A DNA stretch of 61,933 bases from Novosphingobium taihuense (GTDB lineage: Bacteria; Pseudomonadota; Alphaproteobacteria; Sphingomonadales; Sphingomonadaceae). Positions 36,959 to 47,735 of this stretch are shown piece after piece. Each line of letters starts with the position of its first letter. Positions within the stretch are counted from its first letter, which is position 1. The stretch spans positions 1-61,933 of the forward strand of contig NZ_VLKJ01000014.1 of NCBI RefSeq assembly GCF_007830315.1, written 5' to 3'. Made by a program: the position numbers and the translations under genes. The notes under the pieces are model-generated. The model saw nothing but the letters and a program-made list of their open reading frames with translations. It searched no databases and had not been told where the DNA came from.

Positions 36959-38038
36959 ATGATGCGCGGACTTGTGGTGCTTTGCGTTGCCGTTTTGCTG
37001 GGGCTTCTGCCCGGCAGGGCCTTTGCGCAAAGCTTCGATTGCGCAAAGGCCCAAACGGTCGTCGACAAGGCGATCTGCGCTGATGCCGCGGTGGCGCGGG
37101 AAGACGCGGACATGGCGCGGCTCTATGCTGCCGCCGGGACCAGCGCTTGGGGCAAGGGGCGCAGCAACCAGGTGGCGGCCCAGCGCGAATGGATTGCCGA
37201 CCGGAATACCTGCGGCCATCTCGACGGGAAGGATGCCACACCGCTCGGCGGGTGCCTGCTCTTGGCCTATCAGCAGCGTAACCGCGATCTGGCGGTGGCA
37301 CTGCTGTTTACCGACCGCGCGCTGGCTCTGCAGGTGCTGCGGCGGGTCGATCCCGAGGGCGCTGGCCTGTACGAGGCGATCGCGCTCTATGTGGACCGGG
37401 GGCGAGGCTGGGACCGAGCGGTGACCGGACTGATCACACCATACTGGAAACGGCTGCAGAGCGGCGAGAGCGCCTCCTATGGCCGCGACATCGTGGCCTA
37501 TACGATGCGCGGGCCGCAGGACGTGATCCGCTCGGACGAAGACTTCGGCGCATTTGCCTATATTGTTTCGGCATACTTCGGCGGTGTTGGCGGCACGGTG
37601 GGAGCGCCCTTCCCCTGCGGCGCGCTGGTCCGTCGCCCCGGCCTGCTTTCAGCGGTCATGCCAAGATTCGGCAGTACGCTCGACAGCTTCGCCTTCTATA
37701 CGGACTGCGGCAGTACGCAGCCGCCACAGCCGAGGTTCGATGCCTTTCTGGATAGTCTGACGCAGGTCGATCCGGATTGCGAGGAAGGCACGATCCGCTT
37801 TGCCATGTACAAATCCGCCGCGCTCGATCCGACATCGGCAGGCCTCGGGCTTCCCTTGCCGCAGGGCCAGTTCAAAGGCCGCCCGCAGAGCATCAAGCCA
37901 ACGCTTGTGTCAGCCGCCATTGCGGAACTGGCGGACCAGTACTGGCGCTATGCCGGGCTGAACAGGGCCGAGGCGGACAAGCGCGCGCGCGGTTGGATCG
38001 CGCGCCTTTTGCGGGCGAAGCAGACCTGCGGGGAGTAG
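36959..38038 (+). CDS. Exported protein with LprI-like (DUF1311) N-terminal domain
   Basis: A 359-residue exported protein. Signal peptide MMRGLVVLCVAVLLGLLPGR ends near AFAQS. The first ~75 mature residues resemble the lysozyme-inhibitor LprI/DUF1311 pattern (SFDCAKAQTVVDKAICADAA; QREWIADRNTC; paired cysteines). The remaining ~260 residues (for example RVDPEGAGLYEAIALYVDRG, VRRPGLLSAVMPRFGSTLDS) do not match a family I can name; six or more further cysteines suggest disulfides. A role in binding a lytic enzyme or in sensing is possible. It starts at the first of two ATG codons (ATGATG). Convergent with the SnoaL-like gene. Confidence 0.75.
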   Translation: MMRGLVVLCVAVLLGLLPGRAFAQSFDCAKAQTVVDKAICADAAVAREDADMARLYAAAGTSAWGKGRSNQVAAQREWIADRNTCGHLDGKDATPLGGCLLLAYQQRNRDLAVALLFTDRALALQVLRRVDPEGAGLYEAIALYVDRGRGWDRAVTGLITPYWKRLQSGESASYGRDIVAYTMRGPQDVIRSDEDFGAFAYIVSAYFGGVGGTVGAPFPCGALVRRPGLLSAVMPRFGSTLDSFAFYTDCGSTQPPQPRFDAFLDSLTQVDPDCEEGTIRFAMYKSAALDPTSAGLGLPLPQGQFKGRPQSIKPTLVSAAIAELADQYWRYAGLNRAEADKRARGWIARLLRAKQTCGE

Positions 38039-38039
38039 G

Positions 38040-38495
38040 TCAGCCGACGATCACATGCAGTCGGCTGATGCGGCTGGTGACGATTTTCCAGCCGTCGGTC
38101 TCCTTGCGGTAGGTTTCGTGGTAGTGGCCCATGCCGTGGAGGAAGGGGTTGCCTTCGGCGTCCCAGATCTGGTCCTCCATCGCGATCACGCCACGTGCCT
38201 CGGTTTCGGATAGCAGTTCGATCTCGTGGCAGTGGCCGTGGTGGACGGTGCGCAAGGCATCCACGGCAGCTTCGACGAAAGCCGCGATCTGGTCGCCGCC
38301 AGCGTACATCCAGTTCTCCGCATCCTCTGCCGGTTCGATGGAGAGCGAGCAGGTGGCGTCGAACACGGCGTCGTCGGCAAAGACCTTGCGCAGGCCGGCG
38401 TAGTCCTTGGTGTCCATACAGCGGAAATAACGCGCTTTGAGCTGCTTGATCTCCTCGATGGCGATCAGGCGGGTCATGGGGTCGATTGCGGACAT
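38040..38495 (-). CDS. NTF2-like/SnoaL-like domain protein
   Basis: A 151-residue protein of the nuclear-transport-factor-2-like fold, of the SnoaL/ketosteroid-isomerase/hydroxylating-dioxygenase beta-subunit-like type. The start is the ATG giving MSAIDPMTRLIAIEEIKQLK, followed by ARYFRCMDTKDYAGLRKVFA, the standard pattern with the Tyr-Phe and Asp residues of the fold. Later: VDALRTVHHGHCHEIELLSE and GHYHETYRKETDGWKIVTSR. Small-molecule isomerase or dehydratase activity is possible; substrate unknown. It ends 1 base from the previous plus-strand gene. 59 bases separate it from the next unknown gene on the same strand. Confidence 0.85.
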   Translation of the reverse strand: MSAIDPMTRLIAIEEIKQLKARYFRCMDTKDYAGLRKVFADDAVFDATCSLSIEPAEDAENWMYAGGDQIAAFVEAAVDALRTVHHGHCHEIELLSETEARGVIAMEDQIWDAEGNPFLHGMGHYHETYRKETDGWKIVTSRISRLHVIVG

Positions 38496-38554
38496 GCGGG
38501 GCCTCTCCAGTTCTTTCGCCGGAAGAGAGAGGACTTCGCCTGGCCGCGCCACTC

Positions 38555-39070
38555 TTATTTTTGCGAGACTTCAGCCTTGGTCAGCTCAGCCAACCATTGC
38601 GGCTGCTGGCCAGTGCGCGCCCAGTCTATGCCCCAGATAAATATGAATGCCAGTGCGGCGAAGGCCAGCATGGCCGTAAAAAGCCAGTAGCCGGGGCCAT
38701 AGGCGGTGACGCGCTGGGGGTCGGCGCGGTCGTACCAGATGCGGAACACGCCCGTTGGCTTCCATGACCGCTGGACCTGTCGGCCGACCATGGCGTGGAT
38801 GCGCTGGCCATCGGGCGTTTCGAACACCACCTCGTCCTCGATCCAGCGAGAGCCCTCGCCATCGCGGATATCGAAGCCGCGCAGTGTGCCGATCGACATA
38901 TCCGGGTGGAAGAAATCGTCCAGGCGTTCGAGATCGCTGTACCCGCCGCGCCAGACATGGGCGACTGCTACCTGCCAGCCGCTCAGCAGCGTGGCGCAGC
39001 GATAGAGGCACCAGCACAGGCCAAGCACCAGCCCGGCCACGCCCGCCATGATCAGGTCGACGGCTTCCAT
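38555..39070 (-). CDS. DUF3592-like membrane protein
   Basis: A 171-residue protein with two hydrophobic segments (AGVAGLVLGLCWCLYRCATL and WLFTAMLAFAALAFIFIWGI) flanking a soluble beta-rich part containing DEVVFETPDGQRIHAMVGRQ and VFRIWYDRADPQRVTAYGPG, the characteristic DUF3592 pattern (YDPxxP-like). Function unknown; members are small integral membrane proteins. It is in a run of minus-strand genes between recQ and metH; downstream of the antiporter gene by 24 bases, so it may be in its operon. Confidence 0.75.
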   Translation of the reverse strand: MEAVDLIMAGVAGLVLGLCWCLYRCATLLSGWQVAVAHVWRGGYSDLERLDDFFHPDMSIGTLRGFDIRDGEGSRWIEDEVVFETPDGQRIHAMVGRQVQRSWKPTGVFRIWYDRADPQRVTAYGPGYWLFTAMLAFAALAFIFIWGIDWARTGQQPQWLAELTKAEVSQK

Positions 39071-39094
39071 GCCGCCGGGTTTACCGTGCTGGCG

Positions 39095-40309
39095 TTAATG
39101 GACCGTTGGCTTGACCAGCGCCTTGAGCTTCGGAGTGACCATCGGCACGGTCAGCATCGTGCTCATCACCGCCATGAGCAGAAGCGCGGTAAAGGTCTCG
39201 TTGGTGACGATGCCCTTGTCGAGCAGGACGTTGACGAAGATGATCATGATCAGCGCCTTGGTCTGGAGCAGCCAGCCGACGATCGAAGCCTCTCCCTTTG
39301 CCCAGCCGAGCAGGCGTCCGGCGATGCGCACGCCTGCAAGCTTGCCGGCAACCGAAGCGACAAGGAACAGGAACGCCGCACCGAACACGGCAAGGCCGCC
39401 GACGTCCCACTTGGTGCGCAGGCCCGTCGAGAGAAAGAACACGGGCATTACGGCAAGCAGGAGGAACTGGCGGAACCCGTCGAGCCGTTCGCGCGTGAAC
39501 CAGTGGGCATCGAGCACGGCTCCGGCAAGGAATGCGCCGACCATGTAGTGCAGGCCGCACCAGTCCGCCGCGAAGCCGACCATGGCGAGCCAGATCAGCG
39601 AGACGTACCAGCGGTCGTTCTCCGAAAGGCGACGGAACAGTGCCCGTACGGCCCACGAGGCCAAGGCGAACCCGATAAGGAAGATGCCCTGCCGCCCGAC
39701 ACGCTCCCAATCGACGAGGATCAGGGCAAGCACGCCCCAGATCGCGATGTCATCGAGACTGGCGTAGCGCAGGATGCGCTGGCCCAATGGTTCGCGGAAA
39801 ATGCCGAGCTTTTCCATCAGCAGCACGAGGATCGGCAGGGCGGTGACCGCGCAGGCCATTCCGATGCCGAGGACGACCTGCGGGTAGCTGCCCTTGGGGC
39901 CGATCCAGCCGGGCGTCTGCAGCAGAAGTGCTGCGGCCGCAGCGCCGAACAGAAGCGGTGTGATTAAGGCCCCTGCCGCGGTAATCGCGGTTTCGCGGCG
40001 ATTGGCCCATGCATCGGTCAGGTCAAGCTCAAGACCGGCGGCAAAGACGAACATCATCACCGCCCACCACGCGATGCCGTTCAACGAGCCGATGACCTGC
40101 GGGTTGAACACGAAGGCGTAGTATTCGGGGAAAGCCGCGCCGAGCACGCCGGGGCCCAGCAATATGCCACCGATGATCTGCACGACGACCAGCGGGGCCC
40201 AGTAATCGGTGCGGAGCAGCCGCCAGGCCAGATAGGGCACGGCGAGGATGATCGTCAGCGCGATCAGGAAAATCTCGGTCGTGCCCATGGCGGGCGCTGG
40301 CGGCGTCAT
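39095..40309 (-). CDS. Cation:proton antiporter (CPA2 / Na+/H+ exchanger family)
   Basis: A 404-residue polytopic transporter of the Kef/Nap-like CPA2 superfamily, exchanging monovalent cations for protons at the inner membrane. Recognisable: LVVVQIIGGILLGPGVLGAA near the start, VVLGIGMACAVTALPILVLL (the GM-A core), LDDIAIWGVLALILVDWERV, and KTKALIMIIFVNVLLDKGIV near the C-terminus. About twelve hydrophobic segments. The start at the ATG giving MTPPAPAMGTTEIFLIA is chosen; the open frame of 37 upstream residues is rejected. No TrkA domain is attached. Downstream by 24 bases lies a DUF3592-like gene. Confidence 0.9.
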   Translation of the reverse strand: MTPPAPAMGTTEIFLIALTIILAVPYLAWRLLRTDYWAPLVVVQIIGGILLGPGVLGAAFPEYYAFVFNPQVIGSLNGIAWWAVMMFVFAAGLELDLTDAWANRRETAITAAGALITPLLFGAAAAALLLQTPGWIGPKGSYPQVVLGIGMACAVTALPILVLLMEKLGIFREPLGQRILRYASLDDIAIWGVLALILVDWERVGRQGIFLIGFALASWAVRALFRRLSENDRWYVSLIWLAMVGFAADWCGLHYMVGAFLAGAVLDAHWFTRERLDGFRQFLLLAVMPVFFLSTGLRTKWDVGGLAVFGAAFLFLVASVAGKLAGVRIAGRLLGWAKGEASIVGWLLQTKALIMIIFVNVLLDKGIVTNETFTALLLMAVMSTMLTVPMVTPKLKALVKPTVH

Positions 40310-40601
40310 TGGAAAATCCCCCGAAGTGCCGACGTCTATGCAAGTGCGCGACGGCTTGTCCAATCGATCCGAAAGGCCATAGCCGCAACCATGTCCGGGG
40401 CCAATCCGCCCGCCCTGCACAAGGTGCTGATGCGCAGTGAGAAATACGAATCCATGCGCCTTTCCGGGCCAAGGAATGAGTTACCGCTTAACCATCCCGA
40501 TGCTCCGGCAAGGTGCGCGGCGCGCGGTTAAGCGCGAATTCGGGCGCGGCTGACAGCTTGTTCCTCATGGCGGGAGGGTCCGCCGGGACAGGAGATCTGC
40601 G

Positions 40602-40874
40602 ATGGGCTTCGAGATGCGAGACAGCTTCGTCCGCCGCGAGGAATGCAAGGCGGCGTGGGAAAGCGAGGTGGAATTTGCCGAGATGGCGCGGGTGCTGAAA
40701 GCTCTGGCGGTGGAGCTTGGTCAGGACACCGACGCCGCGCTTGGCGAGCTGGCCGCGCATGGCCTTGGCGCAGCACTCGGCGTGCTGGCGGGGCAAGCGG
40801 AGGTATCGGGCGTGGAGGCCGATTATCTCAGGCGGCGTGCGCTGTCGCGGGTGGAGGCGAGCCGGTTGCAGTAG
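40602..40874 (+). CDS. Small acidic protein, unknown
   Basis: A 90-residue protein with no recognised domain (MGFEMRDSFVRREECKAAWE onward), alanine/leucine/glutamate-rich and predicted mostly helical (ALAVELGQDTDAALGELAAH). It is preceded by a long 290-base intergenic region and followed immediately by REP pair C. The frame has a natural ATG with the purine-rich AGGAGATCTGCG a few bases ahead, a good ribosome-binding site, so it is probably real although small and orphan. Confidence 0.6.
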   Translation: MGFEMRDSFVRREECKAAWESEVEFAEMARVLKALAVELGQDTDAALGELAAHGLGAALGVLAGQAEVSGVEADYLRRRALSRVEASRLQ

Positions 40875-40894
40875 AATGACTGCTTCACGCTGCG

Positions 40895-40971
40895 CCCCCG
40901 CGAAAGCGGGGGCCTCCATCGGTTTATGGAAGGTTCTGTAACAACACCGAGGTCCCCGCCTGCGCGGGGAC
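40895..40971. repeat. REP-like inverted repeat pair C
   Basis: CCCCCGC-GAAA-GCGGGGG (40895-40912) and GTCCCCGC-CTGC-GCGGGGAC (40952-40971) face each other between an orphan small gene and the metH2 stop. Same family as pair B. Confidence 0.75.
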
Positions 40972-40983
40972 GCAGGTCTTGTT

Positions 40984-43620
<2,637 letters not shown>

Positions 43621-43625
43621 GAAAA

Positions 43626-44687
43626 TCAGGCAGCCATGATGAAAGGTTCGAGCCCGGCGAGGCGGGTAGCGGTTTCGGGGACGGCCATCCTGCGAGGGGG
43701 CAGCGCCTTCACCGCCTGCGCCATCGCCGCGATATGTGCAGGCGTGGAGCCGCAGCAGCCGCCGAGCACGTTTACCTGCCCGTGGTCGGCCCATTCCTTG
43801 ACGAGGCCCGCGGTGGTCTGTGGCATCTCGTCATATTCGCCCAGTTCGTTGGGCAGGCCTGCGTTGGGATAGACCATGATCAGCGTGTCGGCGATTTCCG
43901 ACAGCGCCTTAACGTGCGGGCGCAGCTGAGTGGCGCCGAACGAGCAGTTCAGGCCGACAGTCAGCGGCTTGGCATGGCGGATCGCGTACCAGAACGCTTC
44001 GACCGTGTGGCCCGAGAGATTGCGTCCCGAAAGGTCGGTCAGCGTCATCGACATCATGATCGGGATTTCGCGGCCGAGTTCCTTTTCGACCTTGCGGACC
44101 GACATGACGCCCGCCTTGGCGTTGAGCGTGTCGAACACGGTCTCGATCAGGATGAAGTCCGCACCACCTTCGACAAGGGCGTGGACCTGCTCGGCATAGA
44201 CATCGACGAGATGGTCCCAGTCGATTTCGCGAAAGCCGGGATCGTTGACGTCCGGGCTGAGTGAGAGGGTCTTGTTGGTTGGGCCGATGGCACCGGCAAC
44301 GAAGCGGGGGCGGCCATCCTTGGCGGTGAATTCATCCGCCACGCGGCGAGCCAGCTTTGCCGATTCCACGTTGATTTCACGCACGAGGTGTTCGGCGGCG
44401 TAGTCGGCCTGGCTGATGCGGTTGGCGCTGAAGGTGTTGGTTTCGGCGATGTCGGCACCGGCCTCGAAATAGGCGCGATGTATCGATTCCGGGACTTCGG
44501 GCTTGGTCAGCGCGAGGATGTCGTTGTTGCCCTTCTGGTCCTTGGCAAGGCCCAGCGTTCCGGCATAGTCGGATTCGGACAGCTTGAAGTTCTGGATCTC
44601 GGTGCCGAACGCGCCATCGGTGATGAGGATGCGCTGCGCAGCCTGTTCAAGGAAGGCGGTGCGAGCTGTGGATGGGGCGAGTGTCAC
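43626..44687 (-). CDS. Methionine synthase, homocysteine-binding part (MetH1)
   Basis: A 353-residue homocysteine S-methyltransferase barrel, equivalent to the N-terminal module of MetH, encoded as its own protein. The zinc-binding cysteines are in VGLNCSFGATQLRPH and VLGGCCGSTPAHIAAMAQAV. The N-terminal ITDGAFGTEIQNFKL is the module's signature. Start: GTG overlapping the metF stop by 4 bases (GTGA); the long open frame to 44897 would lie inside metF and is rejected. It precedes metH2 by 5 bases. The split MetH is common in alphaproteobacteria such as sphingomonads; activity requires the second polypeptide. Confidence 0.93.
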   Translation of the reverse strand: MTLAPSTARTAFLEQAAQRILITDGAFGTEIQNFKLSESDYAGTLGLAKDQKGNNDILALTKPEVPESIHRAYFEAGADIAETNTFSANRISQADYAAEHLVREINVESAKLARRVADEFTAKDGRPRFVAGAIGPTNKTLSLSPDVNDPGFREIDWDHLVDVYAEQVHALVEGGADFILIETVFDTLNAKAGVMSVRKVEKELGREIPIMMSMTLTDLSGRNLSGHTVEAFWYAIRHAKPLTVGLNCSFGATQLRPHVKALSEIADTLIMVYPNAGLPNELGEYDEMPQTTAGLVKEWADHGQVNVLGGCCGSTPAHIAAMAQAVKALPPRRMAVPETATRLAGLEPFIMAA

Positions 44688-45625
44688 GCGGCTTTCTCCA
44701 GCGCCGGGGCCTTGGGGCGAAGGCCAAGCAGGTGGCAGATCGCGTAGGACAGTTCGGCGCGGTTGAGGGTGTAGAAGTGGAAATCGCGCACGCCACCGGC
44801 ATAGAGGCGGCGGCAGAACTCGGCGGCGATGGTCGCGGCGACAAGCTGGCGCGACGCGGGATGCGTGTCGAGCCCTTCGAACAGTCCGTCCATCCACGCG
44901 GGGATCGCGGCACCGCAGGCGGCGGCGAACTTGCGCGTCTGGGCAACGTTCGAGACGGGCAGGATGCCGGGGAGGACCGGGGCGTCGATGCCAGCAGCCG
45001 CCAGCTTGTCGCGGAAACGGAAGAAGGTTTCGGGTTCGAAGAAGAACTGGCTGATGGCGCGGGTGGCGCCGGCATCGAGCTTGCGCTTGAGGTTGTCGAC
45101 ATCGGCTTGGCTGCTCGGCGAATCCGGGTGGGATTCAGGATAGGCCGCGACCGAGATTTCGAACGGGGCGATCTCTTTGAGTCCCGCAACCAGCTCGGCG
45201 GCATTGGCATAGCCATCGGGATGCGGGGTGAAGGGCACGCCCGGTGCGCCCATGTCACCACGCAGCGCGACGATGTGGCGCGCGCCCGCTTCCCAGTAGC
45301 TTTCGGCCACCTCGCGAATTTCGGCCTTGGTGGCGTCGACGCAGGTGAGGTGTGCGGCAGCGGGAAGCTTCGCCTCCCTGATGATCCGCGCGACAGTGCC
45401 GTGGGTGCGATCGCGGGTGGAGCCACCTGCACCATATGTGACTGACACGAACTTCGGCTGCAGTGGCCCCAGCGTTTCGACCACGTCCCACAATTGCGCC
45501 ATCAGGGCGTCGGTCTTGGGAGGGAAGAATTCGAACGACACGTTGATGTCACCCGGCAGCCCGGCGAAAAGCGGGGTGTCGAGCGCGGTGCGCGCTTCGC
45601 GAAGTTGATCGTAGCTGGTATTCAT
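44684..45625 (-). CDS. metF: 5,10-methylenetetrahydrofolate reductase
   Basis: FAD-dependent reductase making 5-methyl-THF for MetH. It is 313 residues with the (beta/alpha)8 fold; motifs INVSFEFFPPKTDALMAQLW (about 27-46), FVSVTYGAGGSTRDRTHGTV, ALRGDMGAPGVPFTPHPDGY (about 120-139) and ISQFFFEPETFFRFRDKL. Starts at ATG overlapping the stop of the upstream regulator gene (ATGA) and ends overlapping metH1 start (GTGA): a tightly packed four-gene operon in which the substrate-producing enzyme and the methyltransferase are co-made. Confidence 0.96.
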   Translation of the reverse strand: MNTSYDQLREARTALDTPLFAGLPGDINVSFEFFPPKTDALMAQLWDVVETLGPLQPKFVSVTYGAGGSTRDRTHGTVARIIREAKLPAAAHLTCVDATKAEIREVAESYWEAGARHIVALRGDMGAPGVPFTPHPDGYANAAELVAGLKEIAPFEISVAAYPESHPDSPSSQADVDNLKRKLDAGATRAISQFFFEPETFFRFRDKLAAAGIDAPVLPGILPVSNVAQTRKFAAACGAAIPAWMDGLFEGLDTHPASRQLVAATIAAEFCRRLYAGGVRDFHFYTLNRAELSYAICHLLGLRPKAPALEKAA

Positions 45626-46641
45626 TGGGCTTTCCGGCTTTGCCGTGGTTCAAGTTGCGCCACGCTGTCTTCCCGGCGCACGCCGGTCCACAGCTTGACG
45701 ACGAGTTCATGGCCCGCAAGCGCACGGGTTTCGTGGGGCACGAAACCGGCATCGCGCAGCATTGCCTCGATCTGGGCATCCGAGAAGCCGAGGCGGGCGT
45801 GGGCGTGGGTCTGGCGCAGGTCTTCGCGATCGTGCGCGGCGAAATCGACGATGGCGATGCGACCGCCGGGTGCGGTGACGCGGGCAGCACCTGCCAGCAC
45901 GGCTTCGGGCGCCTGAGCGTAGTGCAGCACCTGATGGAACAGCACGGTATCGAACGAGCGCGCGGCAAACGGGATCTGCGCGAAATCGCCCTGCACCAGC
46001 TCGACGCTGTCGGCGCGCAAGTGCTGGAGCCGGGCGCGGGCAATGCGCAGCATGTCGGGGCTCTTGTCGAAGGCGACGACGCGTGCGGCATGGGGGGCGA
46101 GAAGTTCTGCAATGCGGCCGGTGCCGGTGCCGACGTCGAGCATGCGGCCGAGCCCGGCGTCACCCGCAAGGCCAAGCAGCATCTCGGTCAGCGCAGCTTC
46201 CACCGGCCCATCCTCGATATGGAGCGAGCGCAATTCGTCCCACTCTTCGGCGTGGCGGGAGAACCAATCTAGCGCGTGCGATTCGCGCGAGGAGCGGATG
46301 GCATCCAGATGCTGGCGGTCTTCGGCACAGCGGCGGCCGAAGGCGGTGTCTTCCTGTTCGGCGATGGCCAGCAGGCGGGCGATCGCTGCGGCCAGAGGAT
46401 TGTCCGATCCTTCCGAAACCGAACTGCGCAGGAACACCCACGCGCCTTCCTTGCGGCGTTCAGCAAGGCCGGAATCGCACAGGATCTTGATATGACGCGA
46501 TACGCGCGGCTGGCTCTGCCCCAGCACTTGCGCGACTTCGCCCACCGCCAGCTCCATGCTGGCGAGGAGGCGCAGGATGCGCAGGCGCGTCGGATCGTCT
46601 AGCGCGCGAATGGCGTCATGTATGGCCATGCGGAAAGGCAT
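45622..46641 (-). CDS. ArsR-family regulator fused to SAM-dependent methyltransferase domain (SahR-like)
   Basis: A 339-residue two-domain protein. Residues about 5-85 form an ArsR winged helix (ALDDPTRLRILRLLASMELA; GQSQPRVSRHIKILCDSGLA); about 150-310 is a class I SAM-binding fold with motif I MLDVGTGTGRIAELLAP and a VDFAAHDREDL region. This combination and gene order match SahR, a SAH-responsive repressor of methionine-cycle genes in Proteobacteria (family knowledge; not proven here). It starts at 46641 (AAAGG nine bases upstream); an ATG at 46629 (MAIHDAIRAL) is a reasonable alternative. It overlaps metF by 4 bases. Two inverted repeats upstream fit autorepression of the operon. Confidence 0.88.
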   Translation of the reverse strand: MPFRMAIHDAIRALDDPTRLRILRLLASMELAVGEVAQVLGQSQPRVSRHIKILCDSGLAERRKEGAWVFLRSSVSEGSDNPLAAAIARLLAIAEQEDTAFGRRCAEDRQHLDAIRSSRESHALDWFSRHAEEWDELRSLHIEDGPVEAALTEMLLGLAGDAGLGRMLDVGTGTGRIAELLAPHAARVVAFDKSPDMLRIARARLQHLRADSVELVQGDFAQIPFAARSFDTVLFHQVLHYAQAPEAVLAGAARVTAPGGRIAIVDFAAHDREDLRQTHAHARLGFSDAQIEAMLRDAGFVPHETRALAGHELVVKLWTGVRREDSVAQLEPRQSRKAQ

Positions 46642-46657
46642 ATAAAGAAACCTTTAT
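46642..46657. promoter_or_regulatory. Proximal operator-like dyad of the methionine operon
   Basis: ATAAAG-AAAC-CTTTAT is a perfect 6-bp inverted repeat directly upstream of, and overlapping the ribosome-binding region of, the regulator start codon at 46641. Together with the second dyad 11 bases further upstream it forms a paired site. Confidence 0.5.
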
Positions 46658-46668
46658 GCGTGTCAACG

Positions 46669-46690
46669 GATATAAGGAATTCGTTATATC
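46669..46690. promoter_or_regulatory. Distal operator-like dyad of the methionine operon
   Basis: GATATAA-N8-TTATATC is a perfect 7-bp inverted repeat, with an inner GAATTC, in an AT-rich patch of otherwise GC-rich DNA. ArsR-family repressors of SAM/SAH-linked regulons bind palindromes of this sort; candidate operator for the fused regulator. Confidence 0.6.
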
Positions 46691-46844
46691 AATTGTTACG
46701 GTTCGTCGAAAACCTGCCAAGGATGCATTTGCCTTAGCTTGTGCCCACCGATAGAACATCCCCGCGATGCTCCACGCGCCGCCCCGCCAAGGGCGACATC
46801 GGCTGGCACGGCGGAGCGATGACCAGCCCAAGAGAGGGAATTCG

Positions 46845-47153
46845 ATGAAGAAGTACGCAAGCCTCGCGATCGTCGCCGCTGCAGCGCTGGCCCTGTCGGC
46901 CTGCGGCAAGTCCGACGATGCTTCGGAAGCGGCCGCAGAAGACACCGTCGAAATGCCGGCGGACGAGCTTCCGGCGATGGAACCTTCGGCTGCAGCCGCA
47001 CCGATGGCGCCTGAAGCCGACGCCTCTTCGGCAGCCGATGCCGAGGCGAATGCCGTGCGTGACGCAGCCAACAACGCCGCGGCTGTAGCCGCTGCAGCCC
47101 AGGCTGCCGATGCCGAAGGCGGTGACCAGCCGTCGGCGCCGCCTGCCCAGTAA
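46845..47153 (+). CDS. Small alanine-rich lipoprotein, unknown
   Basis: A 102-residue lipoprotein: signal peptide MKKYASLAIVAAAALALSAC with lipobox LSAC at residue 20, followed by acidic, alanine-rich, low-complexity sequence (for example DASSAADAEANAVRDAANNA). No domain recognised. Start: ATG after AGAGAGGGAATTCG; an upstream open frame is rejected because it precedes the signal peptide. It is divergent from the methionine operon and precedes another small lipoprotein (73 bases later). Confidence 0.75.
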   Translation: MKKYASLAIVAAAALALSACGKSDDASEAAAEDTVEMPADELPAMEPSAAAAPMAPEADASSAADAEANAVRDAANNAAAVAAAAQAADAEGGDQPSAPPAQ

Positions 47154-47225
47154 CGACCTGACAGGTTGACGGCCGGTTGCGGAAATTCGCGCCGGCCGCC
47201 GCCTGCCCATCCGGATTTAGCCCCG

Positions 47226-47444
47226 ATGCCCTCGCCCCGCCCCTTCCGCATTATCGCCATGGCAGCGCTGCTTGGCATGATGGCTGCCTGCGGATCGAGC
47301 GAGGAGGAAAAGCCGGGCGGCGTCACGCAGGACGAGGCCAAGGCACTCGATGCTGCGGCAGACATGCTCGACAAGCGCGAACTGCCTGCACTCCCCGAAG
47401 CTACCGTTCCCGCTCAGGAAGCGCCAGCGCCCTCGGCGTCCTGA
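47226..47444 (+). CDS. Small lipoprotein, unknown
   Basis: A 72-residue protein with an N-terminal signal peptide (MPSPRPFRIIAMAALLGMMA) ending at a lipobox AACG with cysteine at residue 22, then a short acidic helix (GGVTQDEAKALDAAADMLDK). No homology I recognise. Its 3' end overlaps the convergent ribbon-helix-helix gene by 31 bases. Likely co-expressed with the lipoprotein before it. Confidence 0.6.
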   Translation: MPSPRPFRIIAMAALLGMMAACGSSEEEKPGGVTQDEAKALDAAADMLDKRELPALPEATVPAQEAPAPSAS

Positions 47445-47674
47445 TCGCGCAGCTGCGCAACCAGCCAAAGCCTGACCGCACCTGCCAGCCCCGGCGGCGT
47501 CTGGCTGACGATTCGCTCGGCATCAATCCTTGCCACGAGCGCATTGACTGGCACTCCTTCGGCCAGCGCCGCATCGCGCAGCATATCCCAGAACAGCGGC
47601 TCGAGACTGATCGAGGTCTTGTGCCCTGCGATCTCTACCGAACGCTTGACCGGAGGGTGATAGGGCGTGGGCAT
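47414..47674 (-). CDS. Ribbon-helix-helix protein (RHH_4 type), unknown role
   Basis: An 86-residue protein; the ATG chosen gives MPTPYHPPVKRSVEIAGHKT, then SISLEPLFWDMLRDAALAEG, the signature of the RHH_4 ribbon-helix-helix family, and a C-terminal RLWLVAQLRDQDAEGAGAS. It overlaps the lipoprotein gene on the opposite strand and is divergent, 61 bases apart, from a LuxR-type HTH membrane protein, so a regulator/target arrangement with that gene is possible. Confidence 0.75.
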   Translation of the reverse strand: MPTPYHPPVKRSVEIAGHKTSISLEPLFWDMLRDAALAEGVPVNALVARIDAERIVSQTPPGLAGAVRLWLVAQLRDQDAEGAGAS

Positions 47675-47735
47675 CTGCCGGGGATACGAATTATTGGGGG
47701 TGGCTCGCAAGCTGCATCGCTTCTACTCCCGCCAG

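Noticed and set aside
44688..44897. N-terminal extension of metH1 back to 44897
   Set aside because: Would overlap metF by more than 200 bases; the GTG at 44687 overlaps the metF stop in the usual GTGA way and starts the conserved domain.
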